Below, piece after piece: positions 8,506 to 16,669 of a stretch of 64,000 bases of DNA. The stretch covers positions 1 through 64,000 of the forward strand of contig NZ_JAHRYQ010000002.1 in assembly GCF_020622065.1 (NCBI RefSeq). The letters are read 5' to 3'. A program made the position numbers and the translations under genes. The notes below the pieces were generated by a model. The model was not told the DNA's origin. It ran no database searches and was given only the letters and a program-made list of their open reading frames with translations. Source of the stretch: Geothrix sp. GTDB taxonomy: Bacteria > Acidobacteriota > Holophagae > Holophagales > Holophagaceae. Position 1 is the first letter of the stretch. Each line of letters begins with the position of its first letter.

Positions 8506-9336
8506 TCAGGCCAGCGTCACCAGTACCCGGTCGTAGCCTGCAAAATCCTGATGGACCATGGCTTTACTCCAGCCAGCCCCCAAAGCCCGGCGGCATAACT
8601 CGCCCCCCTGCCCAGCGCCGATCTCCAGGAGGCAGGCCGGGGCTTGCCGCTTTCGGGCCTGGATCAGCAGCTCGGCGGAAAGGGCCAGGCCCCGATCCGG
8701 GGCGAACAGGGCTGAGGCCGGTTCGAACCCCAGCTCCCGCTGAAGACTCGGCTGGTCGGCCGGATCCACATAGGGCAGATTGGCCACCACCAGGCCGAGG
8801 GGCTCTGGCACCGGGTCCAGCAGGCTGCCTTCGAAAAAGGCCACCGGGGCCTTCAGGGCCTCGGCATTCGCGCGGGCCACCGCCAGGGCGCCGGGGCTCA
8901 GATCCGTGGCGGCCACCTGCCAGGCCGTTTCCAGGGCCAGGCTCACGGCGATGATGCCACTTCCCGTCCCCACATCCACGCAACGCTCGATCTGCAGGCG
9001 CTGGCCTACATCCAGGGCCGCCTCCACCAGCAGCTCCGTTTCCGGGCGGGGAATCAAGGTATCGCGGGTGACCTTGAACCGGCGATCCCGGAAGAGACTC
9101 CACCCCAGAAGGTAGGCCCAGGGCTCCCCGGCCCGGCGGCGGCGGACCCAGTCACTGACCTGTCGGCGCACCTGGGCCGGGGCCGGTTCCATTCCGTGGA
9201 TGGCCAACCAGCTGCGCGAGAGGCCGAGCCCCTCCTCGAACCAGCGGATGCTCTCCGCGTGGGCTTCGGACAGGTCGAGGAATTCGGCGAGGGCCGCGCT
9301 CAAGTCGAGGCGGAGCTGTCGGTAGGTCTGGACCAT
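8506..9336 (-). CDS. prmC: peptide chain release factor N5-glutamine methyltransferase PrmC
   Basis: A 276-residue SAM-dependent methyltransferase predicted to methylate the GGQ glutamine of release factors. The N-terminal helical domain (residues 1-80) ends with the family segment EPWAYLLGWSLFRDRRFKV, then TLIPRPETELLVE. The SAM motif VDVGTGSGIIAVSLALE lies near residues 120-136. The catalytic motif, normally NPPY, reads NLPY here (about 186-189), which is unusual for PrmC. The start ATG is preceded by TAGGCT exactly 6 bases upstream, suggesting a leaderless transcript. It is located between flgH and the fumarase genes. Confidence 0.92.
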   Translation of the reverse strand: MVQTYRQLRLDLSAALAEFLDLSEAHAESIRWFEEGLGLSRSWLAIHGMEPAPAQVRRQVSDWVRRRRAGEPWAYLLGWSLFRDRRFKVTRDTLIPRPETELLVEAALDVGQRLQIERCVDVGTGSGIIAVSLALETAWQVAATDLSPGALAVARANAEALKAPVAFFEGSLLDPVPEPLGLVVANLPYVDPADQPSLQRELGFEPASALFAPDRGLALSAELLIQARKRQAPACLLEIGAGQGGELCRRALGAGWSKAMVHQDFAGYDRVLVTLA

Positions 9337-9348
9337 CCCTCCAGCCTA
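9337..9348 (-). promoter_or_regulatory. putative leaderless promoter of prmC
   Basis: On the minus strand TAGGCT is followed by GGAGGG and then directly by the ATG. The GGAG lies only 2-3 bases from the start, too close for normal ribosome pairing. The hexamer spacing puts the +1 at the start codon. There is no clear -35 box. Confidence 0.45.
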
Positions 9349-9380
9349 TCGCGGGAGAGAGCCTCCAGAACCTCTGGATT

Positions 9381-9965
9381 TCAGGCCATCAAGGCCTTGG
9401 CGCGCTCCTGGCTCTGCTGGGCCACGATCTCGTGGAGGCTGCCGCCGTGGCTGTCCATGGTGACCACCAGGGGGAAGTCCTCCACCTCGATGATCCAGAA
9501 CGCCTCAGGGCTGCCGAACTCCTCGAGCATCTTCACATCCACCACGCGCTTGCAGCGCTCGGCCAGCAGGCTGCCCGCCCCACCGGTGGCGTGAAGGTAG
9601 ACGGCGCCGGTCTTCTGGAGGCCCTCGCTGGTCTTCTTGCCCATGCCGCCCTTGCCAATGACGCCGCGCACCTTGTAGGTCTCGATGACATCGGCCTGGT
9701 AGGGCTCCTCCCGGATGGAGGTGGTCGGACCCGCCGCCACGAAGCTGTAGTGGCCGTCCTCGTGCTTCTTCACGACGGGGCCGCAGTGGTAGATGACCAT
9801 GTTCTCGAGGATGGGCTTCAGCCACTCGGGCTTCTGCTCTTTCATGTACTTGTGGCCCATGTCGCGGCTGAGGACGACGCGCCCGTTGAGCAGCACCTCG
9901 TCGCCCACCTTGAGCTGGCGGATCTGGTCTTCAGTGATGGGAGTGGTGAGACGGATCATGGACAT
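9381..9965 (-). CDS. class I fumarate hydratase, beta (C-terminal) subunit
   Basis: A 194-residue protein homologous to the C-terminal domain of Fe-S dependent class I fumarases (TtdB/FumB-type), which works with the alpha subunit to hydrate fumarate to malate. The segment LLNGRVVLSRDMGHKYM (residues 26-42), the GPTTSIR motif (about 79-85) and VRGVIGKGGMG (about 99-109) are characteristic. It is encoded separately from the alpha subunit and lies 10 bases downstream of it, so the two are co-transcribed. Substrates such as tartrate or mesaconate are possible for this family, but fumarate in the TCA cycle is the simplest reading. Confidence 0.92.
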   Translation of the reverse strand: MSMIRLTTPITEDQIRQLKVGDEVLLNGRVVLSRDMGHKYMKEQKPEWLKPILENMVIYHCGPVVKKHEDGHYSFVAAGPTTSIREEPYQADVIETYKVRGVIGKGGMGKKTSEGLQKTGAVYLHATGGAGSLLAERCKRVVDVKMLEEFGSPEAFWIIEVEDFPLVVTMDSHGGSLHEIVAQQSQERAKALMA

Positions 9966-9975
9966 GCTCCTGGGA

Positions 9976-10956
9976 TCAGTCGAAGGACACTTCGCCGTTG
10001 GTCCGGAGCGTCATCGCACCCCGGCGGCTGCTCCAGCACATGTAGCTGATGCTCACATAGAAGCTGGCAGGGTGGCGGTACATCTCCTCCGCCATTACGC
10101 CCAGCACGGTCGTGTTGCCGCCGTAGCCCATGGGGCCGATGCCCAGGGTGTTGAGGTCATTGGTGACCTCCTTCTCGAAGGCGTCCATCTTCGGATCGGG
10201 GTTGGCGGTGCCGAGCTTGCGGAGGATCAACTCCTTGCTCTTCTCGTAACTGGAGACCCGATCCCCGCCGATGGCCACGCCGAGGATGCCCGGGCTGCAG
10301 CCCTGCCCCTGGGCCTTCACCACGGCGTCAATGATGCACTTGCGCACGCCCTTGATGTCGCGCCCGGCACCCAGGGCGGCATCCGGCAGGCGATACTGGG
10401 CGCCGACATTCTCGCAGCCGCCGCCCTTCTGCATGACGGCGATCTCGACTTCCGGCTTGTCCCACTCCTCGAAGTGGACGGCCGGGTGGCCTTCATGGAA
10501 AGGGTCCATGTTGTTGCCGGTGTTCTTGCCGCTGAGGGCCTCCACGCAGTTGGGGCGCAGCCAGGACCGCTTGGTGGCCTCGGCCACGGCCGCCCGGACC
10601 TGCTGCTTGGCGGCACGCTGACTCAGGCCGAAGGGGTGGCGCACCCAGACGATGATGGTGCCCGTGTCCTGGCAGAGGGGGGTGACATGGCCATCGGCCA
10701 GGATGATATTCCGCACCATGTCGTTGAGCGTATTGAACGCGCGGCTGCCTTCCTCCTCGGCGTCCCGGCCCTTCACCAGGGCGTCGATCACATCCTGCGG
10801 CAATCGGCTGGTGGACCGCCGGAGCAGTTCCAGCATGGGCAGCGTGAGATCCAGGGTTTTCAGGTCCGAGAGGTCGGCCTTCCACCCGGCGGGCAGGACT
10901 GACTTGGATTCCACCACTTCAGCTGAGGTGAGCGTGGGGATGACGCATTCGGACAT
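9976..10956 (-). CDS. class I fumarate hydratase, alpha (N-terminal) subunit
   Basis: A 326-residue catalytic subunit of an oxygen-sensitive [4Fe-4S] fumarase. Expected cluster cysteines are seen in HVTPLCQDTGTIIVWV (about residues 96-111) and in the MQKGGGCENVGAQYRLPDA block (about 174-192). A further Cys-Ser-Pro-Gly segment (GQGCSPGILGVAIGGDRVSSYEKSK, about 216-240) completes the family pattern. The beta subunit gene follows after 10 bases. The start has GGAGGGCCC upstream. A two-subunit fumarase fits an anaerobic or facultative respiratory lifestyle. Confidence 0.93.
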   Translation of the reverse strand: MSECVIPTLTSAEVVESKSVLPAGWKADLSDLKTLDLTLPMLELLRRSTSRLPQDVIDALVKGRDAEEEGSRAFNTLNDMVRNIILADGHVTPLCQDTGTIIVWVRHPFGLSQRAAKQQVRAAVAEATKRSWLRPNCVEALSGKNTGNNMDPFHEGHPAVHFEEWDKPEVEIAVMQKGGGCENVGAQYRLPDAALGAGRDIKGVRKCIIDAVVKAQGQGCSPGILGVAIGGDRVSSYEKSKELILRKLGTANPDPKMDAFEKEVTNDLNTLGIGPMGYGGNTTVLGVMAEEMYRHPASFYVSISYMCWSSRRGAMTLRTNGEVSFD

Positions 10957-11036
10957 GGGCCCTCCGGGATTCAGCCCCCATGATCCGCCCGCCGAAGCTC
11001 ATGCTCAAGTGATCAATGTCCGGTTCCCCCGGGAAT

Positions 11037-12053
11037 TCAGCGGCTCCAGGCCCGGCACAGGGTCAGGGTGAGATCCAACAGGGGTGCCTCGCTCCGGGAA
11101 AGGGCCATGCCTTTGAGATCCCGTTCGCACTGGTTCAATCGACCCAGCAGCGCCTTCAGCCCCCGGGGCTTGAGCTTGGCCAGGGCATTCCGATAGCCCT
11201 CCAGCAGGAAGGCCTGCTTGGGAGACAAGCCGAGGGCGCCCAGCACCTCGCCTCCCTTCAATCCGGCCGCGTCGGCCTCCGCCAACTTCAGCAGCCGGTC
11301 GACCTCGCGCCGGGCCTGACCCAGCAGCATCAGAGGCTCGTCGCCATCCTCCATGGCCATCCGCAGGGCCTTCAGCGCCCCCGCGGCATCCCCCTTCTGC
11401 CAGGCCCCGGACCAGGCGAAGGCCTTCTGCTCAGCCAGGCGGAAGGTGACCTGATCGACCATCGCCTCGGTGACGCGCCGATCGTCGGCCAGCAGATCCA
11501 GCACCTCCAGCGCCCGCTTGATGAGCCCGGGGTTCCCGCCCTGGCGCTGGGCCAGCAGGCTGCCCGCGGCCCCTTGGAGCGACAGCCCCAGCTTCCGGGC
11601 CTCGGCCTCGATGAAACCCGGAATCTCCGCAGGCTCGATGACGCCCACCTTCAGGATGCGCCCGGACTTGGCCCAGTCGGTCCAGGGCTTGGCGCCCAAG
11701 GCCTTGCCCGGTGCCGCGGACAGGGTATTCCAGGCCACCAGCAGCAGTTTGACTCCCTGGGGCGGCTTCTCCAGCAAGCCCTTGACCGCGGCCGGCAGTT
11801 CCTTGGCGCGCAGGAACAGGTTGTCCGCTGCGGGCACCAGCACCGTGCGGGCCTCCGCCCCCAGGGGCGTGGCCTCCTGGAGCGCCGCAACGACCTCGGG
11901 CCAGGGGCAGCCTTCGCCGCAAACCGTCAGCGAAAAATCCGCCCATTCAGGGTCCACATGCTTCTGCTTCCACGCCTCCACAGCCTTCCGGCGACCATCG
12001 CCATCCTCGCCGTGGACCAGGGCGAAGGACTGGTCCAGCCAAGCCGTGGCCAT
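11037..12053 (-). CDS. holA: DNA polymerase III subunit delta (HolA)
   Basis: A 338-residue HolA-like protein, the clamp-loader wrench that opens the beta clamp. The N-terminal third fits the delta domain I arrangement (SFALVHGEDGDGRRKAVEAW, residues 9-28). Middle segments RTVLVPAADNLFLRAKELPAAVKGLL and EAEARKLGLSLQGAAGSLLAQRQGGNPGLIKRALEVLDLLADD match domain III and the transition into the collar. The C-terminal collar is helical. It shares one base with the lptE stop (TGATG), the gene order lptE-holA found in many bacteria. Confidence 0.9.
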   Translation of the reverse strand: MATAWLDQSFALVHGEDGDGRRKAVEAWKQKHVDPEWADFSLTVCGEGCPWPEVVAALQEATPLGAEARTVLVPAADNLFLRAKELPAAVKGLLEKPPQGVKLLLVAWNTLSAAPGKALGAKPWTDWAKSGRILKVGVIEPAEIPGFIEAEARKLGLSLQGAAGSLLAQRQGGNPGLIKRALEVLDLLADDRRVTEAMVDQVTFRLAEQKAFAWSGAWQKGDAAGALKALRMAMEDGDEPLMLLGQARREVDRLLKLAEADAAGLKGGEVLGALGLSPKQAFLLEGYRNALAKLKPRGLKALLGRLNQCERDLKGMALSRSEAPLLDLTLTLCRAWSR

Positions 12054-12610
12054 CAGTCCGTGCCTTCCAGCAGCTGAGTGAGAAAGCTCTCCGCGAAATC
12101 GTCGGCGAGGCTCTCAAGCACTTGAAGCTCGCGGCTGTCGAAGCTCGCGAAGTTCTGATCCACCCGGTACTGGTTGGAGAAGGTCAACCCCCGGCGGGAC
12201 AGCACCACCGCGCCCGTCTGGCCATCCAGCAGCTCCACGCTGGCCACCACGGCCACTTCCACGCGAGAGGCCGAGCCGGCGCTGGCCTTGGCCCGGTCGT
12301 TGCCCAAGGTGAGGCCGATGGGACGCGACTTGTACTCCTCGAGCGTGCCTTGCAGCACCCAGCGAGAAGGTTCTCCCTGCGCCACCAGGCGCCAGGGGCT
12401 GGCCGCCACGATGCGGTTCTCCAGGGCCTTGGTGAAGCGGTCCTCCAACCCCAATCTCGGCGTCAGGTTGCGGAACCGGGCCAACCGGATGGTTTCCCCC
12501 TGCTTCGCCCAGGCCACGGATCGCTGCTGGCGGTCCAGACGGTGATACCCGCAGCCCGAGAGGGCCGCAAGAAAGAGCGGGAGAACGGCGAGGCGGAGTG
12601 ATGAGCGCAC
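12053..12610 (-). CDS. lptE: LPS-assembly lipoprotein LptE
   Basis: A 185-residue outer-membrane lipoprotein that plugs LptD in LPS export. A GTG start at 12610 gives a signal peptide with lipobox LSGC (Cys20) followed by GYH, a sequence very typical of LptE. The rest has the family mix of alternating strands (IRLARFRNLTPRLGLEDRFTKALENRI, then a VEVAVVASVELLD segment). Extending the frame upstream to 12718 would overlap hpt and is rejected. It sits 7 bases after hpt and overlaps holA by one base. It supports a diderm envelope with LPS. Confidence 0.87.
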   Translation of the reverse strand: MRSSLRLAVLPLFLAALSGCGYHRLDRQQRSVAWAKQGETIRLARFRNLTPRLGLEDRFTKALENRIVAASPWRLVAQGEPSRWVLQGTLEEYKSRPIGLTLGNDRAKASAGSASRVEVAVVASVELLDGQTGAVVLSRRGLTFSNQYRVDQNFASFDSRELQVLESLADDFAESFLTQLLEGTD

Positions 12611-12617
12611 GGAGATC

Positions 12618-13139
12618 CTACGGGTGGTAGACGCCCACATACGGAAGGTTGCGGAGTTTTCCGTCGAAGTCGAGGCCGTAACCCACGACGAAGTGATCCT
12701 CGATGGTGAAGCCGACATAGTCCACGGGCACTTCGATCTTGCGGCGGCTGGGCTTGTCCAGGAGGGTGCAGATCTTCAGGCTCTGGGGCTCCCGGTCCTT
12801 GAGCAGGTTCCGGACCTTGAAGAGGGTCAGGCCCGTGTCCACGATGTCCTCCACCACCAGGGCGTGACGCCCCTGGATGGAGCGGTCCAGGTCCTTGAGG
12901 ATGTGGACCTCGCCCGTGCTTTCGGTGCCGCCGCCGTAGCTGGCCACCTGCATGAAGCTCACATCGAAATCGAAATCCATGGACCGCACCAGGTCGGCGA
13001 AGAAGGGGAACACGCCGTTGAGGAGGCCCACCACGACCAGATCCTGGCCGGCGTAATCCCGGGTCAGCTGGGCGCCCATTTCCTGGACCCGGGTCCGGAT
13101 CTGGGCTTCCGTGAGCAGCGGGGTGATGCGGTCGCGCAT
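12618..13139 (-). CDS. hpt: hypoxanthine phosphoribosyltransferase
   Basis: A 173-residue purine salvage enzyme converting hypoxanthine (and guanine) with PRPP to the nucleoside monophosphate. The PRPP-binding loop is VVEDIVDTGLTL (about residues 93-104), and the substrate motif near the C-terminus is VDYVGFTIEDHFVVGYGLDFDGKLRNLPYVGVY. A SYGGGTESTG flexible loop is also present. The ATG at 13139 has AAGGAG upstream; in-frame upstream codons have no ribosome site. Length matches the usual 170-185 residues. It heads the minus-strand set hpt-lptE-holA and is divergent from the sigma factor gene. Confidence 0.95.
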   Translation of the reverse strand: MRDRITPLLTEAQIRTRVQEMGAQLTRDYAGQDLVVVGLLNGVFPFFADLVRSMDFDFDVSFMQVASYGGGTESTGEVHILKDLDRSIQGRHALVVEDIVDTGLTLFKVRNLLKDREPQSLKICTLLDKPSRRKIEVPVDYVGFTIEDHFVVGYGLDFDGKLRNLPYVGVYHP

Positions 13140-13156
13140 GGAGACTCCTTGGAACT

Positions 13157-13177
13157 GAAGATTGAAGATCGAAGACT
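13157..13177. repeat. three tandem 7-bp repeats in hpt leader
   Basis: The units GAAGATT, GAAGATC and GAAGACT follow each other directly in the hpt/sigma-factor divergent gap. They lie just upstream of the hpt ribosome site on the minus strand. They could be regulator half-sites or simple sequence; nothing decides between these. Confidence 0.4.
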
Positions 13178-13266
13178 TAGACCATTTCCATTCAACCCCA
13201 GAAGGGCTTCCCGGGTCCATCGGGTGACGGCGGATCTCCATCAGTCCCCTGCCGTCGAGGTCTAAG

Positions 13267-13914
13267 ATGATGGTGGAAGCCACTTTGAACGAGCCCCTGC
13301 TGCCCCCTTCGGTCGTCCCGACCGCCGATCGGCTCCCCGATCCGGGCTCGCCGTACCATGCCCCGGAGGTTCTCAGTTGGGTCGAGGCTGCCCAGGGTGG
13401 CGACCAGACAGCCTTCGCAGCCCTGGTGCGCTTGTTTTCGCGGGATGTCTACGGCAAGGCCTTTTCCATCCTGAAGAACCACCAGGATGCGGATGATGTG
13501 GTGCAGGAGACCTTCATCCGGGTCTTCCGGTCGCTGCCGGGCTTCCGCTTCGAGTCTTCCTTCCGCACCTGGCTCATCACCATCGCCACCCGGCAGGCTC
13601 TCAACTTCCGCGAACGGGTCGCCCGGGATCACGAAAGCCTTGAAGGCCCTGACGGCACCCTGGAGCATCCCGCCCTCCGAGTGGAGGAGACCCAGGTGGC
13701 GGCCCTCCTGGACCAGGAGGCGAGACGCCTGCTGCACGAGGCCCTCCCCAAGCTGCCCCGGCGCCAGAAGGAGGCCCTGACCCTGAAGCTGCAACACGAC
13801 TGGAAGTACGAGCAGATCGCGCAGCAGATGGGCACCTCCGTGGGCAGCGTGAAGGCCCACATCTTCCACGCCATCCAGAACCTCACCCGTCATGTCAAAG
13901 GAGGCCGCGCATGA
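13267..13914 (+). CDS. ECF-type RNA polymerase sigma factor
   Basis: A 215-residue sigma-70 family protein of the extracytoplasmic function (RpoE-like) class. Region 2 is DVYGKAFSILKNHQDADDVVQETFIRVFRSLPGFRFESSFRTWLITIATRQALN (about residues 60-113). Region 4 is LPRRQKEALTLKLQHDWKYEQIAQQMGTSVGSVKAHIFHAIQNL (about 163-206), with a helix-turn-helix. Residues 1-35 are a non-conserved extension. The anti-sigma gene follows with an overlapping ATGA, so the pair is stoichiometrically coupled. It likely controls envelope stress genes, including its own operon. Confidence 0.93.
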   Translation: MMVEATLNEPLLPPSVVPTADRLPDPGSPYHAPEVLSWVEAAQGGDQTAFAALVRLFSRDVYGKAFSILKNHQDADDVVQETFIRVFRSLPGFRFESSFRTWLITIATRQALNFRERVARDHESLEGPDGTLEHPALRVEETQVAALLDQEARRLLHEALPKLPRRQKEALTLKLQHDWKYEQIAQQMGTSVGSVKAHIFHAIQNLTRHVKGGRA

Positions 13915-14420
13915 ATCTCGAGTTCCTCCCGCCCCCAGAAGCCTGTGCCACCGCGCTTGCCGCAGTCCAGGCCGATCCTCTGGAACCCGGTGCCGAAGCG
14001 GAAGCGCACTTGAAGGTTTGCCGTGCCTGCGCCGAGACCCGGGTCTTCTACCTCGCCCAGGAGGAGAGCCCGGAGGTCCTGGTGCCTGCAGGCTACTTCA
14101 GCCAACTGCCCGACCGGATCCTCCGCAAGCTTCCCGCCCGGACCGCCCTGCATCGCCGCATGGGCCCCCTGGCCTGGGCCACCGCCGCCGGCGTGCTGAT
14201 GGCCGTGGGTGCCGGCGCCTTCCTGGCCGGGCGCGCGAACCGCACGCCCTATGTCGAGGCCACCCTGCCCCGCCCGGCGGAAACCCTTGAGATCCCGGTT
14301 CCCGACACGCCCTTCCACGACCGCGAGGAAGAGGCCGCCCAGGTTCAGGCCCTCAGCCCCGATGAAATGAAAGCGCTCCTCAAGCGCCTCGACCCGCCCG
14401 CTCCGACCTCCCCGAGGTGA
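13911..14420 (+). CDS. zinc-finger anti-sigma factor
   Basis: A 169-residue membrane protein with a cytosolic N-terminus and one transmembrane helix (about residues 86-107, LAWATAAGVLMAVGAGAFLAG). The N-terminus has the ZAS zinc-binding arrangement H-x3-C-x2-C (HLKVCRAC, residues 33-40), as in RsrA/ChrR-type anti-sigma factors. The C-terminal part (about 108-169) would be periplasmic and is Pro/Glu-rich. It overlaps the upstream sigma gene by 4 bases and precedes a Spy-like periplasmic protein. It likely sequesters the ECF sigma factor until an envelope or redox signal arrives. Confidence 0.85.
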   Translation: MNLEFLPPPEACATALAAVQADPLEPGAEAEAHLKVCRACAETRVFYLAQEESPEVLVPAGYFSQLPDRILRKLPARTALHRRMGPLAWATAAGVLMAVGAGAFLAGRANRTPYVEATLPRPAETLEIPVPDTPFHDREEEAAQVQALSPDEMKALLKRLDPPAPTSPR

Positions 14421-14422
14421 CC

Positions 14423-14938
14423 ATGTTCCGCCCCCTCCTGATCTCCTTGCTGCTGCTGGCCCCGCTCCCGGTCTGGTCGCAGGCCTCCGCCGCGTCCCAG
14501 GCCGAAGAGGAGCAGCCCCTGGCCCGCTTCCGCATGGAACAGCTCCAGCAGAAGGTGGGCCTGCCCGAGGAACAGGCGCGGACCGTGGTGGATCGCTGGA
14601 TGCGCTACGACCGGGAGCAGTTCGACCGGGCTCGGCAGATCCAGGCGCTCCGCCGCCGCTTCAACGACATCCTGATCAGCCCCGGCTCCGAGGAGGAGAA
14701 AAACGCCAAGGTCCGCCCCCTCCTGGAGCAGTTCATGGACCTGCGCCGCCAGCAGGCGGACCTGAAGTTCCGCTTCGAAGACGACATCCGGGCCAAGCTC
14801 AGCCCTGCTCAGCAGGTGCGGCTGGTGCTCCATGTGGAGGAGATGCAGCGGCGAATGGTGGAGGCCCTGCGGCAGGGCTTCCCCGACCGGCCCGGCGCCC
14901 TGCGTCCGGGTGGGGGAGGACGCCGGGGCCTTCGGTAG
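14423..14938 (+). CDS. Spy/CpxP-like periplasmic protein
   Basis: A 171-residue exported protein. A Sec signal peptide covers residues 1-22 (LLISLLLLAPLPVWSQA). The mature part is almost all charged helix, with a Spy/CpxP-type LTxxQ-like motif (LSPAQQVRLV, about 129-138). It ends in a short Gly/Arg tail (GGGGRRGLR). The ATG at 14423 has GAGG about 5 bases upstream; a GTG at 14417 would add two residues and overlap the anti-sigma stop. It forms the third gene of a sigma/anti-sigma operon, which suggests a metal or misfolding stress chaperone. Confidence 0.72.
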   Translation: MFRPLLISLLLLAPLPVWSQASAASQAEEEQPLARFRMEQLQQKVGLPEEQARTVVDRWMRYDREQFDRARQIQALRRRFNDILISPGSEEEKNAKVRPLLEQFMDLRRQQADLKFRFEDDIRAKLSPAQQVRLVLHVEEMQRRMVEALRQGFPDRPGALRPGGGGRRGLR

Positions 14939-14950
14939 CGCCGGATTTCA

Positions 14951-16669
14951 TCAGAGGACTGGCGCCTCGATGATCACCGGGATCACCAGCGGCCGGGTCT
15001 GGGTGGTCTTGCGGATGATGCGCCGCAGGGCCAGACGGAGCGTGTCGCGCAGGGCCTCGCCATCCTTCCGCACCGCGGGCGGAGCTTCGTCGTAGGCTTT
15101 GCGGGCCACGCCCGCCAACAGCTCCGCGTAGGCCTCGTCGTCCGATAGCATCACGAAGCCCCGGCTCAGAATCGTGGGATCCGCCGCCAAGTCTCCCGTC
15201 TGTGGATCCACCAGCAGCGTCACGAAGACCACCCCATCTTCCTGGAGGATGAGGCGATCCTTCACCACACGGGCATCCACCATGTGCTCCACACCCTGAT
15301 CCACGAAGCACTTGCCCACCGGCACCGCCCCCGGCATGTCCATCTCTCCATCGTCAAAGAGACGCAGGCAGAGGCCACCATCCAGCAGGGAGATGCGCTC
15401 GGCCGGCCAGCCCAGGTCCGCGGCCAGCTTCCCGTGGGCGCGCAGGTTCCGGTAGGTTCCATGCACGGGCACCATCTGATCCGGCCGCACGGCCCGGATC
15501 AGATCGGCCAGTTCCTCGCGGCTGCCGTGGCCCGAAGCATGGACAGGGCCAAGACCTTCCAGGGAGGTCTCTGCACCGAGCCGCTCCGCCGTGTCCAACA
15601 TGCGCGAAATGGCCACTTCATTGCCGGGGATGGCCCGGGCGCTCACCACCAGCCGGTCGCCGGGTTGGATGGGCAGCCCCTTCACCTCCCGCCGGAGCAG
15701 CCGCGCCAGCCCGCTCATGGGCTCACCCTGGCTGCCGGTGCAGAGCACGAGCAGCTCATCAGGGTCATAGAGCTGGGCATCCTTGGCATCGATCAGGATG
15801 TCGTCCGGCAGGGACAACCGCTTGAGGGACCGGGCCAGGGCGAGGTTGCGATCCAGGCTGCGCCCCAGCAGCACCACCCGCCGCCGGAACTCGTAGGCGA
15901 GGTCCACCAGCGTTTGAAGCCGGTGGATGTTTGAGCTGAAGGTGGTGACGAAGAGGCGTCCCTTCGTCTGCTCGAAGGCGGCCTCCAGGCCTTCGCGGCA
16001 CACCGATTCCGAGGGCGAGCGGCCCGGCCGGCCGATGTTGGTGGAATCCGCCATGAGCAGCCGCACGCCGGCATCTCCCAGGGCCGTGAGGCGCTCCATG
16101 CCCGTGAGTCGGCCGTCCAGCGGCTCGGGATCGATCTTGAAATCGCCCGAATGCACCAGCACCCCCTGGGGCGTGTGCAGGACCAGGGCGCAGGCGTCGG
16201 GGAGGCTGTGGGTGACGGGGATCCACTCCGCCTCGATCTCACCGTCCCCGACCTTCACGCGGCCATAGTCGCGCACCGGGTGGAGCAGGCCCACATCCAG
16301 GCCGTGCTCGCGGAGCTTGCCCTCTACCAGCCCCAGGGTGAAGGCCGTCCCGTACACGGGCACCGGCCAGCGCCGGAGGAAGTAGGGCAGCGCGCCGATG
16401 TGATCCTCGTGGCCGTGGGTCAACAGCACGGCTTGGAGCTGCTCCGCGAAGGGCTCGAGATAGGCGAAGTCCGGCACGATGGAATCGATGCCCGGCTGGT
16501 CGTCCGAAGGGAACAGCTGGCCGCAGTCCACCAGGAAGAGGCTGCGGGCACTGTGCACCACCAGCGCGTTCATGCCGAACTCGCCGAGCCCGCCAATGGG
16601 GATCAGCCGCAGTTCTCCGACGGCAGGGGCCTCGGTCCAGGATTCAAATTCGGGTGCGGCGGGGATCAC
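14951..16669 (-). CDS. rnj: ribonuclease J
   Basis: A 572-residue metallo-beta-lactamase/beta-CASP nuclease with endo- and 5'-exoribonuclease activity on mRNA and rRNA. The zinc motif HGHEDH is at residues 85-90, with upstream GGLGEFGMNALVV. The beta-CASP region includes STNIGRPGRSPSE and CTGSQGEPMSGLARL (about 311-325), and PVHGTYRNLRAH is the C-terminal metal ligand region. The RNase J C-terminal domain follows. Its ATG overlaps the rsmA stop (ATGA), so both are translated from one mRNA. An RNase J alongside other housekeeping genes is usual in Acidobacteriota-type genomes. Confidence 0.96.
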   Translation of the reverse strand: MIPAAPEFESWTEAPAVGELRLIPIGGLGEFGMNALVVHSARSLFLVDCGQLFPSDDQPGIDSIVPDFAYLEPFAEQLQAVLLTHGHEDHIGALPYFLRRWPVPVYGTAFTLGLVEGKLREHGLDVGLLHPVRDYGRVKVGDGEIEAEWIPVTHSLPDACALVLHTPQGVLVHSGDFKIDPEPLDGRLTGMERLTALGDAGVRLLMADSTNIGRPGRSPSESVCREGLEAAFEQTKGRLFVTTFSSNIHRLQTLVDLAYEFRRRVVLLGRSLDRNLALARSLKRLSLPDDILIDAKDAQLYDPDELLVLCTGSQGEPMSGLARLLRREVKGLPIQPGDRLVVSARAIPGNEVAISRMLDTAERLGAETSLEGLGPVHASGHGSREELADLIRAVRPDQMVPVHGTYRNLRAHGKLAADLGWPAERISLLDGGLCLRLFDDGEMDMPGAVPVGKCFVDQGVEHMVDARVVKDRLILQEDGVVFVTLLVDPQTGDLAADPTILSRGFVMLSDDEAYAELLAGVARKAYDEAPPAVRKDGEALRDTLRLALRRIIRKTTQTRPLVIPVIIEAPVL

